From: Geminicoccus harenae
GTDB taxonomy: Bacteria > Pseudomonadota > Alphaproteobacteria > Geminicoccales > Geminicoccaceae
Reading direction: 5' to 3'
NCBI RefSeq assembly: GCF_019800005.1
Contig: NZ_JABGCL010000006.1
Coordinates: forward strand, 186,001-250,000
DNA length: 64,000 bases
Shown here: piece after piece, positions 9,978-18,835 of the stretch
Layout: each line of letters opens with the position of its first letter
Position numbering within the stretch: the stretch's first letter is position 1
Program-made: the position numbers and the translations under genes
The notes under the pieces: generated by a model
Databases searched by the model: none
Told to the model about the DNA's origin: nothing
Seen by the model: only the letters and a program-made list of their open reading frames with translations

Positions 9978-10559
9978 TCAGTCCCGCGCCATCTCCAGCT
10001 CACGCTGGCGGCCGAGCTGGGTCATCCATTCCTTGAAGCGCGGCTGGGCCCGGAGCTGGTGGGCGTAGTGCCGGGTCAGCGCCTCGGTCAGCCGGCCGCC
10101 ACGGTCCAGCGCCTCGTCGGCGAAGCGGACCATGCGCGAGTTGGGCCAGGCCTGCGGGCGGATCTCGCGCAGGCGCTGGAACAGGTGGTCCGCGTCCTCG
10201 TCCGGGCGGACCTGGGCCATGAGGGTCAGCATCGCCGCGGTCGAGCGGGATACGCCCATGTGGCAGTGGACCAGGAGATGGCCCTCGGTGCGGCCGGTGC
10301 GCGATTCGGTCAGCTCTGCGCCGAAGCGCAGGATGTCCTGGACGTGCTCCGGCTGGGGCAGGATCTGGCCGGGCCTGGGCTCGATGATGTCGTGGAAGCG
10401 CAGCGTGGTCCGCTCGTGCGCATCATAGCGGTCGAACGCGGCGATCTCCGGCGCCTCGGGATCCAGGATCGAGAGGACGTGGGTGACCAGCCGCTTGTCG
10501 TGCGACGGCAGCTCCTCGATGCCGCAGATCGTGAGCATGGAGATCGAGATCGATTGCAT
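9978..10559 (-). CDS. Protein tyrosine/dual-specificity phosphatase family protein
   Basis: This is a 193-residue protein with the cysteine phosphatase signature HCHMGVSRS (CX5R) near residues 97-105, which forms the phosphate-binding loop with nucleophilic Cys. An aspartate-containing loop upstream (FHDIIEP) could supply the general acid. It starts 16 bases after the BKACE gene stop and is probably the last gene of that operon; it meets the RND pump gene end-to-end with a 10-base gap. Its role in a catabolic operon is unexplained; substrate may be a phosphoprotein, nucleotide or sugar phosphate. Confidence 0.8.
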   Translation of the reverse strand: MQSISISMLTICGIEELPSHDKRLVTHVLSILDPEAPEIAAFDRYDAHERTTLRFHDIIEPRPGQILPQPEHVQDILRFGAELTESRTGRTEGHLLVHCHMGVSRSTAAMLTLMAQVRPDEDADHLFQRLREIRPQAWPNSRMVRFADEALDRGGRLTEALTRHYAHQLRAQPRFKEWMTQLGRQRELEMARD

Positions 10560-10575
10560 GACGGTCGTCCGCTCG

Positions 10576-11511
10576 TCAGGTGATCGCCGTCCGGGCCTTG
10601 CCCTTCAGGCCGAGAATCTGGCGTGCCTCGTCCGGCGTGGCAATCTCCAGGCCGAGGCCTTCCACGATCTGCCGGGCCCGGGCCACCTGCTGGGCGTTGC
10701 TCTCGGCCAGGCGGCCGGGCCCGTCCCAGAGATTGTCCTCCAGGCCCACCCGGACATGGCCGCCTTGCGCTGCGGCGGTGGCGGCGATGTTCATCTGGTT
10801 GCGGCCGGCACCCAGCACCGACCAGACATACTGGTCGCCGAACAGCCGGTCGGCGGTGCGCTTCATGTGCGCGATGTCGTCCGGATGGGTGCCGATGCCG
10901 CCCAGGATGCCGAACACGGTCTGGACGAACAGCGGACCCTTCACCAGGCCGGCATCCAGGAAATGCGCCAGGTTGTAGAGATGCGCCGTGTCGTAGCACT
11001 CGAACTCGAAGCGCGTCCCGGCATCGCCCAGCTCCTCCAGGATATAGGCGATGTCGGCATAAGTGTTGCGGAAGATCAGGCCGCGGCTGTTCTCCAGGTG
11101 CTGCTGCTCCCACTCGTGCGCGAACTGCTTGTAGCGCTTGAGCATGGGGAACAGGCCGAAATTCATCGAGCCCATGTTCAGGCTGGCGAGTTCCGGCTGA
11201 AAGGTCCGGGCCGGGACGACGCGCTCCTGCACGGTCATGTGCGGGGCGCCGCCCGTGGTGATGTTGATGATCGCGTCCGCCTCGGCATGGACCTTCGGCA
11301 GGAACTTCGCGAACGCCTCGGCCGACTGGTCGGGCCGGCCAGTCTCGGGGTTGCGGGCATGGAGGTGGACGATCGCGGCCCCGGCCTTGGACGCGGCGAT
11401 CGCCTGCTCGGCGATCTGGTCGGGCGTCACCGGCAGATGCGGCGACATGGAGGGCGTGTGGATCGCGCCGGTCAGCGCGCAGGAGATGATGACCTTGCGA
11501 GGGGCGGCCAT
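10576..11511 (-). CDS. Beta-keto acid cleavage enzyme (BKACE, DUF849 family)
   Basis: This is a 311-residue zinc-dependent enzyme of the family that includes 3-keto-5-aminohexanoate cleavage enzyme. These enzymes transfer the acyl part of a beta-keto acid onto CoA from acetyl-CoA, releasing acetoacetate. Diagnostic segments are ISCALTGAIHTPSMSPHLPV near the N-terminus, the metal-binding VHLHARNPETGRPDQ near residues 44-58, GILGGIGTHPDD near 205 and VGLEDNLWDG followed by SNAQQV near 265-285. ATG 11511 lies 2 bases after the dehydrogenase stop, so the genes are coupled. The substrate is probably the keto acid made by that dehydrogenase; dehydrocarnitine is one known possibility in the family but is not proven here. 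Confidence 0.9.
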   Translation of the reverse strand: MAAPRKVIISCALTGAIHTPSMSPHLPVTPDQIAEQAIAASKAGAAIVHLHARNPETGRPDQSAEAFAKFLPKVHAEADAIINITTGGAPHMTVQERVVPARTFQPELASLNMGSMNFGLFPMLKRYKQFAHEWEQQHLENSRGLIFRNTYADIAYILEELGDAGTRFEFECYDTAHLYNLAHFLDAGLVKGPLFVQTVFGILGGIGTHPDDIAHMKRTADRLFGDQYVWSVLGAGRNQMNIAATAAAQGGHVRVGLEDNLWDGPGRLAESNAQQVARARQIVEGLGLEIATPDEARQILGLKGKARTAIT

Positions 11512-11513
11512 GA

Positions 11514-12467
11514 TCAGTCTCCGATCTCTTGGGACGAGGCCTGCTTCTGGCGGAGCAGGGCCATCAGGCGCCGGTCGCGCCAGCGCGAGCGCTCGGCGAG
11601 CTTGTCGAGCGGCAGGCGGGCGCGGCGGTCGGCCAGCACCTTCTGCAGGACTTCCGGTGCTTCCCAGTCGACGCGGCGCTGCTGGTCGACATGCATCTCG
11701 CGATACATGTGCTGGAAGCGGGCGATATAGTCGGCGATGCCGCCCGGCGCGTTCAGGTCGATGGTCTCGAACGGGCCCATGAACGACCAGCGCAGCGCTA
11801 GGCCGTGCTTGACCGCGGCATCGACATCCTCCGGGCCGGCGAAGCCGTCGGCGACCAGGCGGAAGCCCTCCTCCATGAGCGCGCCCTGCAGGCGGTTGAC
11901 CACGAAGCCGTCGATCTCGCGGCCCATCACCACCGGCTTCTGGCCGATCGCGGCCATGACCTCGACCGCACGACGCATGGTCTCGGGCGAAGTCCAGGGG
12001 GCGGGGACCAGCTCCACGCATGGGATCAGGTGGGGCGGGTTGAGCGGGTGGGAGACCAGGCAGCGCTCCTTGCCCGGCAGGCCCTCGGTGAAGGAGGAGG
12101 GGACGAGGGCCGAGGTCGAGCTGCCGAGCACGGCGGTGGCGGGGGCCAGCCGGTCCAGCTCGCGCCACAGCTCCTGCTTCACGTCCAGCTTCTCGGGCGC
12201 GCTCTCCTGCATCCAGGCCGCACCGTCCAGCGCCGTGGCGAGGTCGGGGGCGGTCCTGATCCGGGCCAGGACCTCGGCCGGCTGCTGGCCCTGGAGGAGG
12301 CCGGCCTGGTGGAGGTCGTCGGCAATGGTGCGGGCCAGCTCCAGGCTCTTCTCCGCAGCCCCCTCGACGGGATCCCACATCGCCACGTCCCAGCCGCCGC
12401 GCGCGAACGCGACCGCCCAGCCTCGACCGACCAGCCCGCAGCCGACGATCGCCACCTTCTCCGCCAT
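11514..12467 (-). CDS. 3-hydroxyacyl-CoA dehydrogenase-like / lambda-crystallin (L-gulonate 3-dehydrogenase) family oxidoreductase
   Basis: This is a 317-residue NAD-dependent dehydrogenase. A Rossmann motif GCGLVGRGWA is near residues 8-17; the family segment SSTSALVPSSF and the catalytic histidine in SHPLNPPHLIPCVELVP lie near 115-145. The C-terminal helical domain has NRLQGALMEEGFRLV and FMGPFETIDLN, patterns shared with CRYL1/L-gulonate and carnitine 3-dehydrogenases rather than FadB. It would oxidise a 3-hydroxy acid to the 3-keto acid that BKACE could then cleave. It starts 10 bases downstream of the SDR gene. Confidence 0.88.
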   Translation of the reverse strand: MAEKVAIVGCGLVGRGWAVAFARGGWDVAMWDPVEGAAEKSLELARTIADDLHQAGLLQGQQPAEVLARIRTAPDLATALDGAAWMQESAPEKLDVKQELWRELDRLAPATAVLGSSTSALVPSSFTEGLPGKERCLVSHPLNPPHLIPCVELVPAPWTSPETMRRAVEVMAAIGQKPVVMGREIDGFVVNRLQGALMEEGFRLVADGFAGPEDVDAAVKHGLALRWSFMGPFETIDLNAPGGIADYIARFQHMYREMHVDQQRRVDWEAPEVLQKVLADRRARLPLDKLAERSRWRDRRLMALLRQKQASSQEIGD

Positions 12468-12477
12468 CACCAGATCC

Positions 12478-13278
12478 TCACAAGCTCTCGACATTGCCGC
12501 ACACGCCGAGCGACTGCCCGGACAGGTTGCGGCCCAAGGACGAACACAGGAACAGGACGGTGCCGGCGACGTCGTCACCGCTCACCATCCGCCGCAGCGA
12601 CACGCGCTCCAGATAGCGCCGCTCCATCTCGGCGGCCTCCACGCCCATCTCCTGGGCGCGGGCCTCGATCACGCCGGCCATGCGCGGGCCCTCGACGATG
12701 CCCGGCAGGATCGCGTTCACCCGGATCCCGGCCGGGCCCAGCTCCTTGGCCAGCGACTGGGTGAGGCCGATCACGCCCCATTTCGCCGCGGCATAGGGGG
12801 TGCGGAAGGCGTAGCCGAACCGGCCGGCGGCCGAGCTCATGTTGACGATGCAGCTTTCCAGGTTGCGCTTGAGCAGCGGCACCGCCAGGCGGGTGACCAG
12901 GAACATGCCGGTAAGGTCGACCTCCAGGCAGCGCCGCCACTCGGCCGGGTCGATGGCCTCGATCGCCCCGGTGGGACCGGCGATCCCGGCATTGTTGACC
13001 AGCGCGTCCAGCCCGCCCAGCTCCCGCGCCACGTCGGCGAAGAGTTCTTCGACCTCTTCATCCACGGCCACGTCGCACACGCTGCCCGACAGGTTCAGGT
13101 GCTGGTCGGTCAGCTCGCGCAGCGCCGCCGCGTCGGTATCGCAGATATGGACGCGGGCGCCCGCCTTGAGCAGGGCGAGCGTGATGGCTTGGCCGATGCC
13201 CGAGGCACCGGCCGTGACCAGCACCCGGTAGCCCGGCGGGAGCAGCAGGCTCGGCTCGACGGTCACCGTTTCCTCCAA
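12478..13278 (-). CDS. SDR family NAD(P)-dependent oxidoreductase
   Basis: This is a classical 266-residue short-chain dehydrogenase. The nucleotide-binding motif TAGASGIGQA is near residues 21-30, NNAGIAG near 95-101, catalytic Ser in NMSSAAGR near 150, and the YAAAK catalytic pair near 166-170. It lacks a membrane segment and is cytosolic. It sits 3 bases after the aldolase stop and before the lambda-crystallin-type dehydrogenase, so it probably performs another alcohol/ketone step in the same pathway. Confidence 0.88.
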   Translation of the reverse strand: MEETVTVEPSLLLPPGYRVLVTAGASGIGQAITLALLKAGARVHICDTDAAALRELTDQHLNLSGSVCDVAVDEEVEELFADVARELGGLDALVNNAGIAGPTGAIEAIDPAEWRRCLEVDLTGMFLVTRLAVPLLKRNLESCIVNMSSAAGRFGYAFRTPYAAAKWGVIGLTQSLAKELGPAGIRVNAILPGIVEGPRMAGVIEARAQEMGVEAAEMERRYLERVSLRRMVSGDDVAGTVLFLCSSLGRNLSGQSLGVCGNVESL

Positions 13279-13281
13279 GGC

Positions 13282-14061
13282 TCAGCCATGCAGGGCCTTC
13301 ATCTCCCCGATGCCGCGGCTCATCGCAGAACGGAGCACCGCGACGTCGGTGCCGTAGCCCAGGCAACGATAGCCGCGCTCGACCTGAGCCTTCATGAACG
13401 TCATGTCGGCATCGGCGGTGGCGGCGGTCTTGCCGGTGTTCTTCGCCGCGGCGGCCAGGCCCTCGAAGGCGCGGATCATCACCGGGTCCTCGAACCGGCC
13501 GGGCATGCCGAAATCGTCGGACATGTCGAAATGGCCCATCCAGCCGATGTCGAGGCCGGGCGTGGCCAGGATCGCCTCGGCATTCTCCAGGCCCTTCTTC
13601 GTCTCGATCAGGGCGATCAGCGCGATCCGCTCGTTGGCGGCTTTTTGCGCCTCCACCGCACCCATGGCCCGATAGCCTTCCTGGGCGAAGCCGAACGCGC
13701 AGCCGCGCTTGCCTTCGGGGCGATAGCGCGCCCATTCGACCAGCTCGCGCGCTTCCTCCGGCGTTTCCAGCATCGGCGCCATGATGCCGTCCACGCCGGC
13801 GTCGAGCAGGGTGGCGACATGGGCATAGGACTTGGCCGCCGGCCGGGCCCAGACGGTGATGCCGAGCCCGCGGGCATAGGCGACCTGCTGCCTGATCGTC
13901 TCGACGCCGACGCCGCTATGCTCGGTGTCGAGCAGCACGAACTCGCAGCCGGAAGCGTGCAGGAGTGCGGTCAGCCCCGGCGTAAAGAACTCGAACGCCA
14001 TGGTCCCGTACGCCATGCCGCCGCCGTTCAGCTTCGCCCGCAACGCCGTTGCAGCATCCAT
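13282..14061 (-). CDS. HpcH/HpaI-type class II aldolase
   Basis: This is a 259-residue metal-dependent aldolase of the family that cleaves 4-hydroxy-2-keto acids to pyruvate plus an aldehyde. Family landmarks are FVLLDTEHSGVGVETI near residues 40-55, TVWARPAA near 70 and GVDGIMAPMLETPEEA near 92-107. ATG 14061 gives MDAATALRAKL, the standard start; the frame is open upstream but overlaps the preceding gene's end. It is the first gene of the minus-strand cluster that continues with SDR, dehydrogenase and BKACE, 70 bases after the molybdoenzyme gene. Confidence 0.87.
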   Translation of the reverse strand: MDAATALRAKLNGGGMAYGTMAFEFFTPGLTALLHASGCEFVLLDTEHSGVGVETIRQQVAYARGLGITVWARPAAKSYAHVATLLDAGVDGIMAPMLETPEEARELVEWARYRPEGKRGCAFGFAQEGYRAMGAVEAQKAANERIALIALIETKKGLENAEAILATPGLDIGWMGHFDMSDDFGMPGRFEDPVMIRAFEGLAAAAKNTGKTAATADADMTFMKAQVERGYRCLGYGTDVAVLRSAMSRGIGEMKALHG

Positions 14062-14131
14062 GTCCAGCACTCCCCCTTCTTGTCGGCGGGCGCAACCTAG
14101 ACGTGGCGGGGCGGGGAGGCCAGGGGCAGGC

Positions 14132-16423
14132 TCAACCGGCCCGGCGGATGCGGACGGGGACCGACTTGTAGGACGGCGTCCCGCTGCGCCGGTCATGGTT
14201 GGCCAGCACCACCAGCCCGTTGGCTTCAGGATAATAGGCGGCGGCGGTGCCGGCCGCGATGTCGTGGGCTACGGCGGTCATGCCGCGCAGGATGCGTGGC
14301 TGGTCCCGGTCATTGCCCCTGGCGAGCTCGACATCCACGAGGTCACCGTGGCCCAGGCCGCGCGCCGCCAGGTCCTGGGCGCTGACGAACACCACGTCCC
14401 GCCGGCCGGTGATGCCGCGGTAGCGGTCGTTCAGCCCGTAGATCGTGGTGTTGTACTGGTCGTGGCTGCGGATCGTGGTGAGGATCAGGGCGTCCTGGCA
14501 GCTGTCGTCGGCCGCCTCGCCGAGGCCCGGCGCCACCAGGAAGGTCGCCTTGCCGGTGGGGGTATGCCACCGACGTTCCGAGGCGGCGATCGGCAGCCGG
14601 AAACCGCCTGGCGACTGGATGCGCTCGTTGTAGCCGGCGAAGTCCGGGAAGACCGCCTCGATCTTGTCCCGGATCCGCTCGTAGTCGGCCACCAGCCATG
14701 CCCAGTCGACCTTCGTCTGCGGCAGGGTCGCCAGGGCCAGGCCGGCGACGATGGCGGGCTCAGAGCGCAGATGCTCGGATGCCGGCGTGAGGGTGCCTTG
14801 CGAGGCGTGCACCATCGACATCGAATCCTCGACGGTGACCGACTGCATGCCGCTTTCCTGCATGTCGATCTCGGTGCGGCCGAGGCAGGGCAGGATGAAG
14901 GTTTCCTTCGCCGTCAGCAGGTGCGACCGGTTGAGCTTGGTCGCGACATGGACGGCCAGGTCCAGCCGGCGCATGCCGGCGAAGGCAGCCTCGGGGTCCG
15001 CCATGGCCAGCGGCAGGTTGCCGCCCATGCAGACCAGCGCCCTGGCGCGCCCGTCACACATGGCCTGGATCGCCTCGACCGCACCATGGCCCTTCCTGCG
15101 CGGCGGGGCGAAGCCGAAGACCCGCTCGATATTGTCCAGGAGGCTGGCCGGCGGGATCTCGGTGATCCCGACCGTCCGGTCGCCCTGCACGTTGGAGTGG
15201 CCGCGCAGCGGGCAGATGCCGGCCCCCTGACGGCCGATATTGCCGCGCAGCAGCAGGAGATTGGCGATCTGCTGGACGTTCTGCGTGCCGTGGCGGTGCT
15301 GAGTGATCCCCATGCCGTAGCAGATGATGGTGTTCTTCGCCCGGGCATAGATGCTGGCGGCTTCCCCGAGCTGCGCCCTTGTCAGGCCGGAGGCGGCCTC
15401 AATGGCGTCCCAGGACAGTCCAGCAAGATCGGTGCGGAGCGCCTCCAGGCCCACGGTGTGCTCGGCGATGAACTCCCGGTCGAGCAGGCCCGGCCCGCCA
15501 CGGGCCAGGTCCTCGGCATCCGCTTCGATCAGCGCCTTCATGATGCCCTTCAGCATGGCCAGGTCGCCACCGGCCTTGAGCTGGTAATAGAAGGACGAGA
15601 TCTTCGTGGAGCGGAAGGTCAGCATCTCCAGCGGGCTCTGCGGGGAGGCGAACCGCTCCAGGCTGCGCTCGCGCAGCGGGTTGAACGCCACGATCGGCAC
15701 GCCGCGCTTCGCCGCATTGCGCAGCGTGCTCAGCATCCGGGGATGGTTGGTGCCAGGATTGTGGCCGATGCAGAAGATCGCGTCGCAATGGTCGAAATCT
15801 TCCAGCGTCACGGTGCCCTTGCCGACGCCGATCGATTCCGGCAGCCCGACGCTGGTGGCTTCGTGGCACATGTTCGAGCAGTCCGGGAAATTGTTGGTCC
15901 CGAACTCGCGCACGAACAGCTGGTACAGAAAGGCCGCCTCGTTGGAGGTCCGGCCGGAGGTGTAGAACTCGGCCATGTCCGGATCCGGCAGGGCCTGCAG
16001 TGCTTGGCCGATCCGCTGGAACGCCTCGTCCCAGGCGATGGGGCGGAAATGGTCCGTGGCGGCGTCGTAGGCCATGGGATGGGTGAGGCGGCCCTGTGCC
16101 TCCAGCTCATGGTCGGAGAAGTTCCACAGGTCCGTGACGGAATGCTCGGCGAAGAATGCCGGCGTCGTCCGCCGTCCGGTCGCCTCCCAGGATACGGCCT
16201 TGGCGCCGTTCTCGCAGAACTCGAAGGACGAGGTGTGCCTCGGGTCGGGCCAGGCACAGCCAGGGCAGTCGAAGCCGGAGGGCTGGTTGGCCCGCAGCAG
16301 CGCCCGGACCTCGGAGCTCACTGCCATCTCGCCCTTGATGGCCTTGGCCACTGCCTGCAGGGCGCCCCAGCCGCCGGCCGGTCCGCCATACGGGCCTACG
16401 CCCGGCACCTTGTCCTTTGCCAT
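14132..16423 (-). CDS. FdhF/YdeP family molybdopterin oxidoreductase (formate dehydrogenase-like)
   Basis: This is a 763-residue cytoplasmic molybdopterin enzyme. The N-terminal CPGCAWPDP and later CENG give only part of an iron-sulfur ligand set, as is usual for the YdeP group. The molybdopterin domain has TSGRTSNEAAFLYQL near residue 155 and CHEATSVGLPESIGVGKG near 180-197. The C-terminal dinucleotide-binding domain contains IRSHDQYNTTIYGLNDR. There is no Tat signal and no partner subunit gene nearby, unlike respiratory formate dehydrogenases. The natural substrate is uncertain; in E. coli, YdeP is tied to acid resistance. Confidence 0.88.
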   Translation of the reverse strand: MAKDKVPGVGPYGGPAGGWGALQAVAKAIKGEMAVSSEVRALLRANQPSGFDCPGCAWPDPRHTSSFEFCENGAKAVSWEATGRRTTPAFFAEHSVTDLWNFSDHELEAQGRLTHPMAYDAATDHFRPIAWDEAFQRIGQALQALPDPDMAEFYTSGRTSNEAAFLYQLFVREFGTNNFPDCSNMCHEATSVGLPESIGVGKGTVTLEDFDHCDAIFCIGHNPGTNHPRMLSTLRNAAKRGVPIVAFNPLRERSLERFASPQSPLEMLTFRSTKISSFYYQLKAGGDLAMLKGIMKALIEADAEDLARGGPGLLDREFIAEHTVGLEALRTDLAGLSWDAIEAASGLTRAQLGEAASIYARAKNTIICYGMGITQHRHGTQNVQQIANLLLLRGNIGRQGAGICPLRGHSNVQGDRTVGITEIPPASLLDNIERVFGFAPPRRKGHGAVEAIQAMCDGRARALVCMGGNLPLAMADPEAAFAGMRRLDLAVHVATKLNRSHLLTAKETFILPCLGRTEIDMQESGMQSVTVEDSMSMVHASQGTLTPASEHLRSEPAIVAGLALATLPQTKVDWAWLVADYERIRDKIEAVFPDFAGYNERIQSPGGFRLPIAASERRWHTPTGKATFLVAPGLGEAADDSCQDALILTTIRSHDQYNTTIYGLNDRYRGITGRRDVVFVSAQDLAARGLGHGDLVDVELARGNDRDQPRILRGMTAVAHDIAAGTAAAYYPEANGLVVLANHDRRSGTPSYKSVPVRIRRAG

Positions 16424-16552
16424 CCGCGCACTCCGGTCACGAGGGCGTCATTGCCCGGGGCATCCGGTCTCCAACCGGGAAGAGGAGCAATGGTGCCATA
16501 GCACAGGACTTACGGTCGGACCGGCTACCCGAACCGGCAATGATCCCGCAGG

Positions 16553-17668
16553 TCAGCCCGCGGAGGGCTTGGGCGGCCACCGCCACCCCCGCAACGCCTC
16601 CACCAGCCGCTCGCCATCCAGCGCCGGCACCACATGGCCCTTCGGCCGGAAGGTCGGCGTCGGCTCGGACAGCAGCATCGCGTCCAGGACCGCTTCCTCC
16701 GTTGCGTCGATCACCGCCTGGTAGATCGGGTCGAGCAGCGGGTCGGTCAGGCAGCGCAGGGACTGGACCAGGGGCGGCTCGGGCGGCGGCATGGGTGCGG
16801 GCAGGGCGGTGGAGAGGGCCAGGAACAGGTCGCCGGACGAGTTGCCGCCGACCGCACCGGAGCGGCCGATGCCGAGCCCGGCGCGGCGGGCCACGCGCTG
16901 GAGCTGGTGGGGCAGGAGCGGGGCGTCGGTTGCGACCACTACGATCACCGAGCCCTGTTCCTCGCCACGCCAGGAAGAGAGGCCGAGCAGGGGGGCGATC
17001 GGGATGCCGTCGACACGGAGCTGGTCGATCCGGCCATGATTGGCCTGGACCAGCACGCCCAGCGTGTAGGGGCCGCCCGGCAGGTCGAGGATGCGGGAGG
17101 CGGAGCCGGTGCCGCCCTTCTGCTCATAGGCGATCATGCCGGTGCCACCGCCCACCGAGCCCAGCGGGAACGGGCCAGACCCGGCGCCGTCCAGGGCGGC
17201 GCGGACATGGGTCTCGGTGACGTGGCGGCCGAAGATGTCGTTCAGGATGCCGTCATAGGTCTCGGCCACCACCGGCAGCAGCCAGAGATGCTCGGCCTGA
17301 ACCTGGTCGGCGAAGCGGTCGACCATCCAGCCGACCACGGCATGATGGGCGATGCCGACCGCGGCCGTGTTGGTGATGAGAATCGGCCCCTGGCTCCAGC
17401 CGGCGTCCTGGATCCAGTGCGACCCGGTCATCTCGCCATTGCCGTTCAGGACCGCGATGCCGGCCCACCAGGGCGTCAGCAGCTCGGCGGCCGGTCGGGG
17501 CAGGAGTGCGGTGACGCCGGTGCGGACACCGTTCTCCGGCCGGACCAGCGTGGTGAGGCCCACCGCGACGCCCGGCACGTCGGTGACGAGGTTGAGCGGG
17601 CCGGGCGTGCCGGAGCGGACCAGCCCCAGTTCACGGGCGCGGCACGGCCGGGGCAGGGCGGTGCTCAT
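16553..17668 (-). CDS. P1 family peptidase (DmpA/beta-peptidyl aminopeptidase-like)
   Basis: This is a 371-residue N-terminal nucleophile hydrolase that normally self-cleaves into alpha and beta chains. The motif GGNSSGDLFLALST near residue 275 supplies the conserved serine nucleophile right after the expected cleavage point. The GSVGGGTGMIAYEQKGGTGSAS segment near 165 matches the glycine-rich family core. It likely removes N-terminal D- or beta-amino acids or opens amide rings. ATG 17668 was taken because it overlaps the flavin reductase stop by 4 bases, so the two proteins are probably made together. Confidence 0.88.
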   Translation of the reverse strand: MSTALPRPCRARELGLVRSGTPGPLNLVTDVPGVAVGLTTLVRPENGVRTGVTALLPRPAAELLTPWWAGIAVLNGNGEMTGSHWIQDAGWSQGPILITNTAAVGIAHHAVVGWMVDRFADQVQAEHLWLLPVVAETYDGILNDIFGRHVTETHVRAALDGAGSGPFPLGSVGGGTGMIAYEQKGGTGSASRILDLPGGPYTLGVLVQANHGRIDQLRVDGIPIAPLLGLSSWRGEEQGSVIVVVATDAPLLPHQLQRVARRAGLGIGRSGAVGGNSSGDLFLALSTALPAPMPPPEPPLVQSLRCLTDPLLDPIYQAVIDATEEAVLDAMLLSEPTPTFRPKGHVVPALDGERLVEALRGWRWPPKPSAG

Positions 17669-18204
17669 GCGTTGCCGCAGAGATGGACCCGGCCCGGCTC
17701 GAACACGGTATGCCGGCCGTACAGGCGGTTGCCGTAGAGCAGCGGCTCGCCGGCGCCGATCTCGGCATCGCCGACCGCGCCGATGAAGATCGAGTGGGTC
17801 CCGCCCTCGTGCGCTTCCAGCAGCGTGCAGGTGAAGCTGGCCGCGGCACCCACCAGCACCGGTGCGGTGGCCGGCATCTCGCGCCACTGGCCGGCCCGGA
17901 ACTCGTAGGGGCGGCCCTGGAGCGGCTTGCCGGAAAAGCAGGCGGCGATCTCGACCTGATCGGCCGCCAGCACATTGACCGCGAACGCGCCATTGGCGAG
18001 CAGGGCGCTGGCCAGCGGGTTGTCCCTGGGGACGCAGACCAGGAGCATGGGCGGTGCGGACGACACGGCGGTCATGGCGCTGACGGTGACGCCGAACCGG
18101 CCGGCATCGCCGTCCGTAGTGACCACCGAGACGCTGGACGCGACGCGGTGCATCGCACCCTCGAACTGGTCCCGGAGATCGGCGGCGAACACCTGGTGGC
18201 TCAT
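17665..18204 (-). CDS. Flavin reductase family protein (FMN-binding split barrel)
   Basis: This is a 179-residue NAD(P)H:flavin oxidoreductase. It opens with FEGAMHRVASSVSVVTT and GVTVSAMTAVSSAPPMLLVCV (residues 38-58), which form the flavin-binding barrel, followed by AFAVNVL and a CFSGK-like region. Such proteins feed reduced FMN or FAD to two-component monooxygenases, yet no monooxygenase is adjacent. It is coupled to the P1 peptidase by a 4-base overlap. The 237 bases upstream to the divergent cupin must contain both promoters; I see no clear boxes. Confidence 0.87.
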   Translation of the reverse strand: MSHQVFAADLRDQFEGAMHRVASSVSVVTTDGDAGRFGVTVSAMTAVSSAPPMLLVCVPRDNPLASALLANGAFAVNVLAADQVEIAACFSGKPLQGRPYEFRAGQWREMPATAPVLVGAAASFTCTLLEAHEGGTHSIFIGAVGDAEIGAGEPLLYGNRLYGRHTVFEPGRVHLCGNA

Positions 18205-18441
18205 CCGGGACGCCTGGAAATGGGCAGGTCGATCTTGCTCATGGAGCTTGTCTTAGCGCAGTCCGGCGGCAGGGACGACGACTTCGTGCACCCGGTGGCG
18301 GCGATGCAACGCAGGGCAGGCCAGCGCCCCCTGCGTTGACGACGGCCGGTTCCTCCGCCCAGTGGCCGTGCTAACGGCAGGACCGTGTCGGGAAGCAATG
18401 GCGGCGGCCGATGTCGCCGCGGTTCGAGAAGGTGGAAGGCG

Positions 18442-18807
18442 ATGGCAGTGGTTCGCTACCAGCGGGGCGAGAGCGACGAGCGGCCCTGGGGGCGCTGGGA
18501 GGTGCTGGACACGGGTGCCACCCATGCGGTGAAGCGCATTACGGTGAAGCCCGGCGCGAAACTGTCCCTGCAGCGGCACAAGCACCGCGCCGAACACTGG
18601 GTGGTCGGCCAGGGTAAGGTCCGGGTCACCCGTGACGAGGACAGCCTGGTGCTGATCGCCGGCCAGGCCGTGTACCTGCCGCTCGGCTGCGTGCACCGCA
18701 TGGAGAATATCGGCGACGTCGACCTCGTCATCATCGAGGTCCAGATCGGCGAGAATCTGGACGAGAACGACATCGAGCGGCTGGAGGACGTCTACGGGCG
18801 GACCTGA
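18442..18807 (+). CDS. Mannose-6-phosphate isomerase-like cupin protein
   Basis: This is a 121-residue stand-alone cupin resembling the C-terminal isomerase half of bifunctional GDP-mannose pyrophosphorylases. It has RPWGRWEVLD near residues 12-21, SLQRHKHRAEHWVVGQG near 41-57 with metal-ligand histidines and glutamate, and LPLGCVHRMENIG near 77-89. ATG 18442 follows a GGAAGG ribosome-binding site. It probably isomerises mannose/fructose 6-phosphate or a related sugar phosphate. It is monocistronic and converges on ppx. Confidence 0.82.
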   Translation: MAVVRYQRGESDERPWGRWEVLDTGATHAVKRITVKPGAKLSLQRHKHRAEHWVVGQGKVRVTRDEDSLVLIAGQAVYLPLGCVHRMENIGDVDLVIIEVQIGENLDENDIERLEDVYGRT

Positions 18808-18814
18808 CCGCCAG

Positions 18815-18835
18815 CGCGGCGGCCAGGCCGCCGCG
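18815..18835. terminator. Bidirectional hairpin between convergent cupin and ppx genes
   Basis: A perfect 9-bp all-GC stem (18815-18823 with 18827-18835) has a 3-base loop CAG. It fills almost the whole 28-base gap between the two stops. No U-tract flanks it on either strand. Confidence 0.5.

Noticed and set aside
10576..12378. A 600-codon frame that would fuse extra sequence to the N-terminus of BKACE
   Set aside because: The upstream part overlaps the dehydrogenase gene in another frame and is low-complexity; BKACE has a normal start at 11511, 2 bases after the dehydrogenase stop.
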